DNA of 64,000 nucleotides from Crocinitomicaceae bacterium (GTDB taxonomy: Bacteria; Bacteroidota; Bacteroidia; Flavobacteriales_D; Crocinitomicaceae), in NCBI GenBank assembly GCA_021325675.1, contig JAJTCM010000003.1, positions 550,794 to 614,793 of the forward strand, in the 5' to 3' direction. A program made the position numbers and the translations under genes. Positions 26,696 through 34,063 of this stretch are shown here, piece by piece; within the stretch, counting starts at the first letter, position 1; every line of letters starts with the position of its first letter. The notes under the pieces are model-generated. The model made no database searches, had not been told where the DNA came from, and saw only the letters and a program-made list of their open reading frames with translations.

Positions 26696-27297
26696 AACAA
26701 GCCGCGGATTAAAAACAATACTAATAAAGGCAAATATGCGCTGAGCTCTTCCCGTAAAATCCGGAGCGCCTTTCCAATCTGGTTTTCAACGGTTTTTACC
26801 GATAATCCGAGCTGTCCGGCAATTTCCTGGTATTTCAGCTGCTCAAAACGGCTCATTCTGAAAATCCGGGCGCATTGCTCCGGCAGGCGGTCGATCACCG
26901 TTTCAATCTGTGCTTCCAGCTCTTTGGCGTGCAGCTGATCGTCCTGCTGTTCCTGGCGGAGAACATACTCCTGCTCCTGCTGGTAGGCTTTCCGGACTTT
27001 TTTATGCTTCAGCCTGTTCAGGCAGGCATTGTGAACAGCTTTGTACAAAAGCGAACGCGCCGAAGTGTGAACCTCCATCTGATCGCGCTGTTCCCAGAAA
27101 TTAACAAAGGTGTGCTGAACAATGTCCTCCGCTTCATCGCTGTCTGCCACAATCGTGCAGCTGTAAGCAACCAGCGGCCGGTAATACTCTTTAAATATCA
27201 TCTCAAAGGTGTTTATATTTCCCAAATCGAATGTTTTAATTTCCCCGGACCGGTCCACAATACTCAGACTATTTTCTGGCTCCAAAGATAATAACAT
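26692..27297 (-). CDS. ECF RNA polymerase sigma factor (FecI-like)
   Basis: Sigma-70 family ECF factor. Region 2 lies at about 30-95 (FKEYYRPLVAYSCTIVADSDEAEDIVQHTFVNFWEQRD) and region 4 at about 135-185 (LPEQCARIFRMSRFEQLKYQEIAGQLGLSVKTVENQIGKAL). The ATG at 27297 gives 201 residues with ~30 residues before region 2. That ATG touches the end of the putative ECF promoter, so the true start may be further in (GTG codon 14, TTG codon 25 or ATG codon 33). The hydrophobic tail (YLPLLVLFLIRGLL) is odd for a soluble sigma factor. Probably autoregulated. Confidence 0.9.
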   Translation of the reverse strand: MLLSLEPENSLSIVDRSGEIKTFDLGNINTFEMIFKEYYRPLVAYSCTIVADSDEAEDIVQHTFVNFWEQRDQMEVHTSARSLLYKAVHNACLNRLKHKKVRKAYQQEQEYVLRQEQQDDQLHAKELEAQIETVIDRLPEQCARIFRMSRFEQLKYQEIAGQLGLSVKTVENQIGKALRILREELSAYLPLLVLFLIRGLL

Positions 27298-27337
27298 TTC
27301 AGCTATGACAACTGAGGATGGGTTTACCCCTATGCGG
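27295..27337 (-). promoter_or_regulatory. Putative autoregulated ECF-sigma promoter
   Basis: The partner of the element at 23584-23626 (39/43 identical). On the - strand: GGGGTAAA, then 14 bases, then GTCATA, then GCTGAAATG where ATG is codon 1 of the sigma gene as annotated. Conservation of the whole stretch upstream of two otherwise unrelated genes supports a binding site, most simply for the sigma factor encoded here. Confidence 0.7.
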
Positions 27338-27404
27338 ATGAATGAAAATTTAAAAATGAAGACCGCGCAAGCAGCAACGCAGTTAATTGAGAATTATAGA
27401 AATG

Positions 27405-27438
27405 CGAAGGCCGCTAAATAAATTCTTAGCGGCCTTCG
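27405..27438 (-). terminator. Strong hairpin downstream of glmM
   Basis: A perfect 13-bp stem cgaaggccgctaa (27405-27417) / ttagcggccttcg (27426-27438) with an 8-base loop, 32 bp after the glmM stop. The tail on the - strand (CATTTCTATAATT) is only moderately T-rich. Likely ends the glmM transcript before the ECF operon. Confidence 0.65.
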
Positions 27439-27469
27439 AAAACTTATATAAACTTTGCGTTACTAAACC

Positions 27470-28855
27470 TTAAATTAACGCATGGATCTCATCAATGATC
27501 CGCTCAGCGAAAGCATTGGCAGAAGCTTCATCGCGGCTTTCGGAGTAAATCCTAATGATCGGCTCAGTGTTGCTTTTGCGCAGGTGCACCCATTCGTTGC
27601 CGATATAAATTTTAACGCCGTCAGTCGTGTCAACTTCCTCGTTTGCATATTTCTCTGCTACGTTTTTCAGGATTTCGTCCACGTTAATGTCCGGCGTAAG
27701 CTCAATTTTGTTTTTGGAAATGACATATTTCGGGTATGAATCGCGCAGCTCGCTCGTTTTCATCCCGGATTTTGCCAGGTGTGTCAGGAAAAGCGCAATA
27801 CCAACGAGTGCATCACGACCGTAGTGCGACTCAGGATAAATGATCCCGCCATTTCCTTCACCGCCAATGATTGCGTTCACTGCTTTCATTTTTTCAACGA
27901 CATTCACCTCACCCACGGCAGCTGCATAATATTTCAGGCCTTTGGATTCGGTAACGTCACGCAGGGCACGCGTAGAAGACAAATTGGAAACCGTAGCTCC
28001 CGGCGTATGCTGCAAAACGTAATCGCCTACTGCAACCAATGTATATTCTTCACCGAACATGGAACCATCTTCGCACACCATCGCCAGGCGGTCAACGTCC
28101 GGGTCAACGGTAATGCCCAGATCGGCGCCTGTTTCTTTGATTTTATCCGCCAGGTCCGTCAAATGCTCCGGAAGAGGCTCCGGGTTGTGCGGAAAATGGC
28201 CGGTAGGCTCGCAGTAAAGCTCCGTCACCTGCGTTACGCCCAAAGCGCGCAGCAAGGCCGGTACAAAAATCCCGCCGGATGAATTCACCGCATCCACGAC
28301 GATTTTGAAATTAGCTTTCCGAACCGCTTCTTTATCTACCAAAGGTAAAGCAAGAACAGCATCAATATGTTTTTGTAAATACGTATCGTTTGTTGTGATT
28401 ATTCCCAAATCGTCTACTTCAGCGAAATCAAAAGCTTCGGAAGCAGCAATTTGCAGCAGGTCTTCCCCTTCTTTACCGGAAATGAACTCTCCTTTTTCGT
28501 TCAGCAATTTAAGAGCGTTCCATTGTTTTGGATTGTGGCTCGCGGTAAGGATAATACCCCCGTGTGCGTTTTCCATTGGAACAGCGATTTCCACGGTTGG
28601 TGTGGTTGATAAACCGAGATTAACGACGTCAATTCCCAGGCCGATGAGCGTCGAGCACACCAGGTCGGAAATCATTTGACCGGATAAACGGGCGTCGCGG
28701 CCGATCACGACCTTTACTTTTTGATTGTTGTTCCGGGCTTTGAGCCAGGTTCCGTAAGCAGCAGCAAATTTAACGGCATCAATCGGGGTAAGGCCGTTGT
28801 CGACCTTACCTCCGATAGTTCCCCTGATTCCAGAAATCGATTTAATTAAAGGCAT
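27470..28855 (-). CDS. glmM: Phosphoglucosamine mutase (phosphohexomutase family)
   Basis: 461 residues. Interconverts glucosamine-6-P and glucosamine-1-P on the way to UDP-GlcNAc for peptidoglycan and LPS. Active-site phosphoserine loop TASHNP (S106), metal loop DPDVDRLA, sugar loop GGEGNGGIIYPES (the GEGNGG form favours GlmM over phosphoglucomutase ManB, though the Bacteroidota members are often longer/ambiguous), and the phosphate loop RKSNTEPIIRIYSES. It appears monocistronic, with a strong hairpin downstream. Confidence 0.9.
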   Translation of the reverse strand: MPLIKSISGIRGTIGGKVDNGLTPIDAVKFAAAYGTWLKARNNNQKVKVVIGRDARLSGQMISDLVCSTLIGLGIDVVNLGLSTTPTVEIAVPMENAHGGIILTASHNPKQWNALKLLNEKGEFISGKEGEDLLQIAASEAFDFAEVDDLGIITTNDTYLQKHIDAVLALPLVDKEAVRKANFKIVVDAVNSSGGIFVPALLRALGVTQVTELYCEPTGHFPHNPEPLPEHLTDLADKIKETGADLGITVDPDVDRLAMVCEDGSMFGEEYTLVAVGDYVLQHTPGATVSNLSSTRALRDVTESKGLKYYAAAVGEVNVVEKMKAVNAIIGGEGNGGIIYPESHYGRDALVGIALFLTHLAKSGMKTSELRDSYPKYVISKNKIELTPDINVDEILKNVAEKYANEEVDTTDGVKIYIGNEWVHLRKSNTEPIIRIYSESRDEASANAFAERIIDEIHALI

Positions 28856-28960
28856 TAAATTTCTTTTTAATTAGTTTCAGTTCGTGTAATTGTAATTTGA
28901 GAATTATAGTATAAACTAATAGACAATAAAAAATTGCTTTACCCCCAAAAGAAATTGAAA

Positions 28961-29452
28961 TTATTCGAAAGATTTTTTTAATTCTATCATTTTCAGACAG
29001 GCAACAGCGCATTCAACGCCTTTATTGCCATGTTTTCCGCCGGCGCGGTCGATGGATTGCTGCATATTGTTATCCGTGAGCAGGCAAAAGCTAACCGGCG
29101 AATTGTATTCCAGGTTGATTCGCATAATCCCTTCTGTAGCGCCCTGGCACACAAAATCAAAATGGCGGGTTTCGCCCTGGATCACGACTCCGATAACAAT
29201 AACGCCGTCTACATCCGTGTTGTCGAGCATCAGCTGCGCACCCAGCGGCAATTCAAAAGCGCCCGGTACAAAACGCACGAGGATATTTGCTTCGGGAACC
29301 CCGTTTTCAAGCAAGGTGCTTTTTGCGCCTTCCAGGAGCTTTAACGTAATATTATCATTCCATTCTGAAACAACAATGCCGACTTTAAAATCGGCACCGT
29401 TTGGAATAGTATTTTTATCGTAAACTGATAAATTGCGATGGATTGTAGCCAT
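28961..29452 (-). CDS. ribH: 6,7-dimethyl-8-ribityllumazine synthase
   Basis: 163 residues. Condenses 5-amino-6-ribitylaminouracil with dihydroxybutanone phosphate in riboflavin synthesis; family members form 60-mers or pentamers. Signatures: VSEWNDNITLKLLEGA, VPGAFELPLGAQ, GVVIQGETRHFDFVCQ (catalytic His region), and NRAGGKHGNKG-like DRAGGKHGNKGVECA. Lies 2 bp after the TPR gene, with which it forms a pair conserved in Bacteroidota. Confidence 0.96.
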   Translation of the reverse strand: MATIHRNLSVYDKNTIPNGADFKVGIVVSEWNDNITLKLLEGAKSTLLENGVPEANILVRFVPGAFELPLGAQLMLDNTDVDGVIVIGVVIQGETRHFDFVCQGATEGIMRINLEYNSPVSFCLLTDNNMQQSIDRAGGKHGNKGVECAVACLKMIELKKSFE

Positions 29453-29454
29453 GC

Positions 29455-30093
29455 TTATTTTACTTTATTATTTACGCGTGCAATGTACTTGTCAATTGTT
29501 TTCGTTCCTGAAAAGGCAAGATAGTTTTCTTTAATGCGCGTGTACAATTCTTTTGCTTTTTCGAAATCCTTCACTTCTTCAGCGCATAAACCTGCTTTGA
29601 AAAGGTATTCCGGTGTTGTTTTCTCGTTGTCTACTTTTTCAGCTGCTTCGATATACAAATCAATTGCTTCTTTGTATTTCTTCATTTCTGAATAGCAGTC
29701 ACCCTGTAAACCGATCGCATAAACTGAAACATACGTATCATTTACGTCAACGCCTTCCAGCTCTTCCAATGCTTTATTGAATTCGCCTTTCGCCATGTAC
29801 TGACGCGCTAAAACAAACTGTGCCAATTCACCCCCTTGCTTTCCGTCATATTTGCTTACAACCGGCTTCAGTTCGTCAATCGCTTGATCAACAGAGTCTT
29901 TCGCTGCATAATTCAAGCCAATATAGTATGCTTCTTTGGATTTATCGTTAGCCGGCGTCCAGATAAATTGCTTGTACAAGAAATAGCCTAAGATCAAAAC
30001 AATGATCGCACCAACACCAATGGTGATCATGCGCAGGTTCTTGTTATTCCTGAACTGGGCCTTAAACTCTTGCGGAGATAAATTTTCTAACAT
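29455..30093 (-). CDS. Tetratricopeptide repeat membrane protein
   Basis: 212 residues. One membrane helix at about 22-42 (MITIGVGAIIVLILGYFLYKQF), short cytoplasmic N-terminus, then TPR helices (YYIGLNYAAKDSVDQAID ..., LARQYMAKGEFNKALEELEGV, GDCYSEMKKYKEAIDLYIEA, AGLCAEEVKDFEKAKELYTRI). The topology resembles YfgM-like proteins, which assist secretion at the SecYEG/periplasmic side. In many Bacteroidota this gene pairs with ribH and is next to recF; here recF is 20 kb away. Confidence 0.85.
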   Translation of the reverse strand: MLENLSPQEFKAQFRNNKNLRMITIGVGAIIVLILGYFLYKQFIWTPANDKSKEAYYIGLNYAAKDSVDQAIDELKPVVSKYDGKQGGELAQFVLARQYMAKGEFNKALEELEGVDVNDTYVSVYAIGLQGDCYSEMKKYKEAIDLYIEAAEKVDNEKTTPEYLFKAGLCAEEVKDFEKAKELYTRIKENYLAFSGTKTIDKYIARVNNKVK

Positions 30094-30113
30094 ATTCTAA
30101 AAATTTCAGAGTG

Positions 30114-30121
30114 CAAAAATA
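30114..30121 (-). promoter_or_regulatory. Predicted -7 box (TATTTTTG) of the TPR-ribH pair
   Basis: An exact TAnnTTTG match on the - strand, 20 bp upstream of the ATG at 30093. No TTG at the expected -33 distance, so support is partial. Confidence 0.35.
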
Positions 30122-30240
30122 GTTTTTTTTTTGACTTTATGCGTATTTTTTATATAAAATTCGAAGATTCAAAATTTGAAGATTTGAAGATTGGTTCCGA
30201 TTTCTTATTCATTGAATAAACGGGCCAAAATCAGATGCCC

Positions 30241-30303
30241 CGAATTCACGAATCATGTGAAATCATTTTGCAGCTGATGCGCACTGTAAAATTCGTGAAT
30301 CCG
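30241..30303. repeat. Inverted repeat (ATTCACGAAT / ATTCGTGAAT)
   Basis: cgaattcacgaat (30241-30253) and attcgtgaatccg (30291-30303) share a 10-bp perfect inverted core with a ~37-bp loop, followed by tggcgaaacc. It belongs with the 'attcgtgaatccgtggc' words seen between Bacteroidota genes. The rest of 30122-30340 shows a short tandem (gaagattcaaaatttgaagatttgaag) and no gene. Confidence 0.55.
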
Positions 30304-30339
30304 TGGCGAAACCAAGTTCCCGGCTTCATGCTTATACTT

Positions 30340-33300
30340 TTAAGATAACAAGCCCAGCAAATCTTCCTGCGACAGCGATTTGAGAATATTGACGTCCGTT
30401 TTGATGATGTCTTCCGCCAGCTCACGCTTGTTTTCCTGGAGCAACATGATCTTTTCCTCAATCGTTCCGGGAGTGATGAGGCGCACGGCAACCACATTTT
30501 TTTTCTGTCCGATCCGGTAGCAGCGGTCGATCGCCTGGTTTTCAACAGCCGGGTTCCACCACGGGTCAACGAGGAAAACGTAGTCCGCTTCGGTGAGGTT
30601 GAGCCCCGTTCCGCCTGCTTTGAGACTGATGAGGAAAACGCGGATTTCATCGTCGTTCTGGAAGCTGTGGACCTTTTCTTCGCGGTCCTTCGTCTGGCCG
30701 GTCAGGTATTCGTGGGAAATTTTGAGCTTATCGAGCTCTTCCCGGATCAGGTCGAGCATACTCACAAACTGTGAAAACACAAGAATTTTATGGTGTTTCG
30801 AACGCGATTCAATTTCCTCCAGCAGTACGCGCATTTTGGCTGATGAGCTTCCGTAATCCGCTTCATCGGATAAAATCCGGGGCGAATCGCAGATCTGACG
30901 CAGCTTTGTGAGCCCTTTCAGGATCAGCATGCTTTTATTTTCCGGGCTGTCAGCCGTTACCGGTTTCAGGAATTGCTCGCGGATCTCATTTTTGTAGCTG
31001 TCGTATACTTTGCGCTGCTCGGCATCCATTTCGCAATAGATGACCATTTCCGTTTTTTCCGGAAGCTCACGTGCTACCTGTTTTTTCGTCCGGCGAAGGA
31101 TGAACGGGTTAATTTTCTGCTGTAACTCCTTAGCGCGGCGGATGTCCTTAAATTTGTCGATCGGCGTCGAAAACTCATCCTTGAAACGCTTCTGGCTCAG
31201 GAACAGGCCCGGGTTGACAAAGGACATCTGGGCGTATAAATCAAATGTATTGTTTTCAATCGGCGTACCGGTCAGCACGATCCTGTTTTTCGCCTTCAGC
31301 AAACGAACGGTTTTATAACGCTGAGATTCAGGGTTTTTGATCGCCTGCGACTCATCGAGGAAAATGTAGTGAAAACGGAAATCTTTCAGGTGGGTGATGT
31401 CGGACATCAGCGTGCCGTAAGATGTCAAAACGATATCGTATTTAGCGAAAACGAGTGGATTTTTCTCCCGGCTGTTGCCGTAAACAGGAAGAACGGTCAG
31501 TTTCGGGGCAAATTTCTCACACTCGCGCTGCCAGTTGAAAAGCAGTGAAGTCGGCACAACAACGAGGTTCGTGAGGCCTTTCGTTTTTTCTTTCTGACTT
31601 TGAATAAAAGCGATCACCTGCAAAGTTTTTCCCAATCCCATATCATCCGCCAAACAACCGCCGAAGTTGAATTCATCGAGGAAATTCAGCCAGTTTAAGC
31701 CTTGTTTCTGGTAATCGCGCAAATCGGCTTTCAGGCCTTTCGGAACCTTCACATCGTGGATCGTTTTGAAAGACGCAATTTTGCTGTTAAGCCAGGAAAT
31801 TTCTTCGCCCACATCGCCACTGAGCATTTCTTTTTCGTACAGGTCATCGATGACACTGAAATTGATCTTCGCCGTGCGGATCGTTTCGCCGTGCACTTCG
31901 CCTGAACGGAAATAACGGGAGAATTTTTCAATCCAATCTTCCGGGATCATTCCTTGTGAACCATCATCCAGCTGGATAAAGCGACTGGCATTTTTGATCG
32001 CTTTCTGAACTTGTTTTAAGGAAACTTCTTCGTTGCCGAATTTGATTTTGGCAGACGTTTCAAACCAATCCATCCCGCTGCTGACCGTCACACTGACTTT
32101 CATTTTATTGAAATTCAGCTTATTGTCCTTTATGCGATTGAAACCTAAAACTTCGATCTCATGGTTTTTCCACACTTCAAAAGCATCGATGAACCAGCCT
32201 GAATCCAGGAAAACGCGGCGGTGCAGGTAAAAATAATCGAATTGTCCCAATTGCTCCTCGAAATCCGGGTGCTGGCGCATGACCAGGCCTACAAAGTTAT
32301 TTTCCAGGTGATGGTCGCGCTCTACGGAAAACCAATCGCCTTTTGAATCAAATGCATTGATTTTCTTCAGGCTCAGCGCCGGGATTTCAATTTCGCCATA
32401 ACGCACGGAAGGTGTAATCAAAATGTAATCTTCACTTTCTTCGAGGTAAATGCTGCGTTTGATCTCGCTGTGGAAGCCTTTTTCAACCAATTGCCTGTTA
32501 CTGGCCGGCTTGATGAAAGCATAATTGATTTCCACCTTATCTTCAATCGGATCGAGGAAATTCGTTTTAAACTCTTCGAAGCCTGATTCGTGGATCGTCA
32601 GCTTGAACTGGTGTTCCTTGAAAAATTTGAATAATTTCAGGTAATATGGATTATCTACGAGGAAAAACTGCCCTTCGTACATGAAAATAAACTCGTAGCG
32701 CAGGCGCACCATCCGCAGGTTGACCTTTTTCCCGTTGAGGTGAACATAGCCCATGATCTCATAAAAGCGCTCGCTGGCCTTGACCTGGAAAGACATATAC
32801 AAATGTTCCGAGAGAGAAATTTTAACGGGTTTCGTGGACTGCACCGTAATATTTTCCGATAATTTGGTATTGTGGTAATAAAACGGGAGTTTCAGCGGGT
32901 TTTTAGCAATCGTGCGCAAAGCTTTGAGCTTGTCCCTCGTCGTGGCGCTGTTTTCATAACGCTCTTTAAACAAACTGATGGCCGTAAAGAATTTGATGCT
33001 GTCAACATCGTCGTAATGGTCCATTTCCTGGATCGGGTTTTTCTCCCTCAGCGGATTTTTGATCCCGCCATCCTTGCTCGTATTGGCTTCAAAATAATAG
33101 ATAAAAAAATTGCTGGAATATTTCGACTGGCTGAACACCAGGCCGTTTTGTGTATTGGGCTGGGGCGCCAAACTTTCTTTCAGGCTCACTTTTTCCGGGA
33201 GAAGCTGCAAGCTGAGCTGTTTGAGCGAATCTTTATCCAGCGGCAGCAAATCCTTTCTTTTCAACACAAAGCGGGAAGCAGCGTGGTCGCGCTGCAGCTC

Positions 33301-34056
33301 AAAAAACTGGTCGAGGTCGCTTTCTTTTTCCAGGCCGTATTTTTCCGCATAGCGCAGACATTTCGCCTGGCGCAGCTTTTTATCAAAGAAAATCCGGATG
33401 TCGTAATTGCGCAGTAAAATATGCATCCAGGCGCTTTGGTGCTCGCACATCCGGCGTTTGGGCTTTTTACAGTCGCATTCCAGGATGAGCGTTTTATTTT
33501 CCGGGTCCAGCGTGGCTTCCACGTACACACTGTCCCAAAAACCAGTCGTATTGTGAAAAACACCGGAGTTGATTTCCAGCTTCCGCACATCGCAGGTAAT
33601 CCGCTGCTGGATTTCACCGGCGCTCACAGCAGAAAAGTGGGTAATCATGCTTTCACTCAACTCCCCGATCTGGAAATTTTCAAAAACAAAACGATGTTCT
33701 TCCGGCTTTTCCAGGTTTGGGCTGCTTGCTGAAAATCCGGACGGACGAACCGCTTCAACCGGGGGTTCATCTCCCTGTGTATCCCAATCCATGCGTTTGT
33801 CAGCCTCGAACAAAACCAGCGCTATGTGCTTGCATTTCCCTCCTTTGTCATACGGACAAGTACAGCTCGCATATAAAATCCGGTGATCTTTGACTGCGAT
33901 GGAAACTTCGTATACTTCGGAGCCTGCAACTAAGGCATCAATCCCTTCTTCACCAAAAGTCAGCGTTTTGATTTTGGCATCGAACATCCGTGCACGGGTT
34001 TGTTCCGTGGTAAAATTGTTGATGTAATCTTTGAGGTAAGGGTTTAGAAAGTTCAT
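30340..34056 (-). CDS. SNF2/SWI2-family helicase with two SWIM zinc-finger motifs
   Basis: 1238 residues. The N-terminus has a SWIM motif C65-x-C67-x7-C75-x-H77 and a second with the same spacing, C194-x-C196-x7-C204-x-H206. A long unassigned middle (~210-770) is of the type found in bacterial RapA-like/SNF2 proteins. The helicase core is C-terminal: Walker A DDMGLGKT at 804-811, DESQ at 901-904, LTGTPIENN, and motif V/VI SLKAGGTGLNLTEAD ... QAIDRCYRIGQ. SNF2 ATPases translocate on double-stranded DNA; a role in transcription recycling or repair is likely but unproven. It is tightly followed upstream by the receptor gene 34064 (7-bp gap), same strand. Confidence 0.92.
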   Translation of the reverse strand: MNFLNPYLKDYINNFTTEQTRARMFDAKIKTLTFGEEGIDALVAGSEVYEVSIAVKDHRILYASCTCPYDKGGKCKHIALVLFEADKRMDWDTQGDEPPVEAVRPSGFSASSPNLEKPEEHRFVFENFQIGELSESMITHFSAVSAGEIQQRITCDVRKLEINSGVFHNTTGFWDSVYVEATLDPENKTLILECDCKKPKRRMCEHQSAWMHILLRNYDIRIFFDKKLRQAKCLRYAEKYGLEKESDLDQFFELQRDHAASRFVLKRKDLLPLDKDSLKQLSLQLLPEKVSLKESLAPQPNTQNGLVFSQSKYSSNFFIYYFEANTSKDGGIKNPLREKNPIQEMDHYDDVDSIKFFTAISLFKERYENSATTRDKLKALRTIAKNPLKLPFYYHNTKLSENITVQSTKPVKISLSEHLYMSFQVKASERFYEIMGYVHLNGKKVNLRMVRLRYEFIFMYEGQFFLVDNPYYLKLFKFFKEHQFKLTIHESGFEEFKTNFLDPIEDKVEINYAFIKPASNRQLVEKGFHSEIKRSIYLEESEDYILITPSVRYGEIEIPALSLKKINAFDSKGDWFSVERDHHLENNFVGLVMRQHPDFEEQLGQFDYFYLHRRVFLDSGWFIDAFEVWKNHEIEVLGFNRIKDNKLNFNKMKVSVTVSSGMDWFETSAKIKFGNEEVSLKQVQKAIKNASRFIQLDDGSQGMIPEDWIEKFSRYFRSGEVHGETIRTAKINFSVIDDLYEKEMLSGDVGEEISWLNSKIASFKTIHDVKVPKGLKADLRDYQKQGLNWLNFLDEFNFGGCLADDMGLGKTLQVIAFIQSQKEKTKGLTNLVVVPTSLLFNWQRECEKFAPKLTVLPVYGNSREKNPLVFAKYDIVLTSYGTLMSDITHLKDFRFHYIFLDESQAIKNPESQRYKTVRLLKAKNRIVLTGTPIENNTFDLYAQMSFVNPGLFLSQKRFKDEFSTPIDKFKDIRRAKELQQKINPFILRRTKKQVARELPEKTEMVIYCEMDAEQRKVYDSYKNEIREQFLKPVTADSPENKSMLILKGLTKLRQICDSPRILSDEADYGSSSAKMRVLLEEIESRSKHHKILVFSQFVSMLDLIREELDKLKISHEYLTGQTKDREEKVHSFQNDDEIRVFLISLKAGGTGLNLTEADYVFLVDPWWNPAVENQAIDRCYRIGQKKNVVAVRLITPGTIEEKIMLLQENKRELAEDIIKTDVNILKSLSQEDLLGLLS

Positions 34057-34063
34057 TGGGAGA

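Noticed and set aside
27332..27421. Short open frame (about 27-29 codons) ending ENYRNAKAAK on the + strand
   Set aside because: It lies across the putative ECF promoter and its end is formed by the perfect terminator hairpin at 27405-27438; no start signal. Explained by those elements.
30246..30650. 134-codon frame at the end of the SNF2 gene, same strand
   Set aside because: Basic, serine/arginine-rich frame-shifted reading of the helicase C-terminal motifs; the helicase frame is intact through this region.
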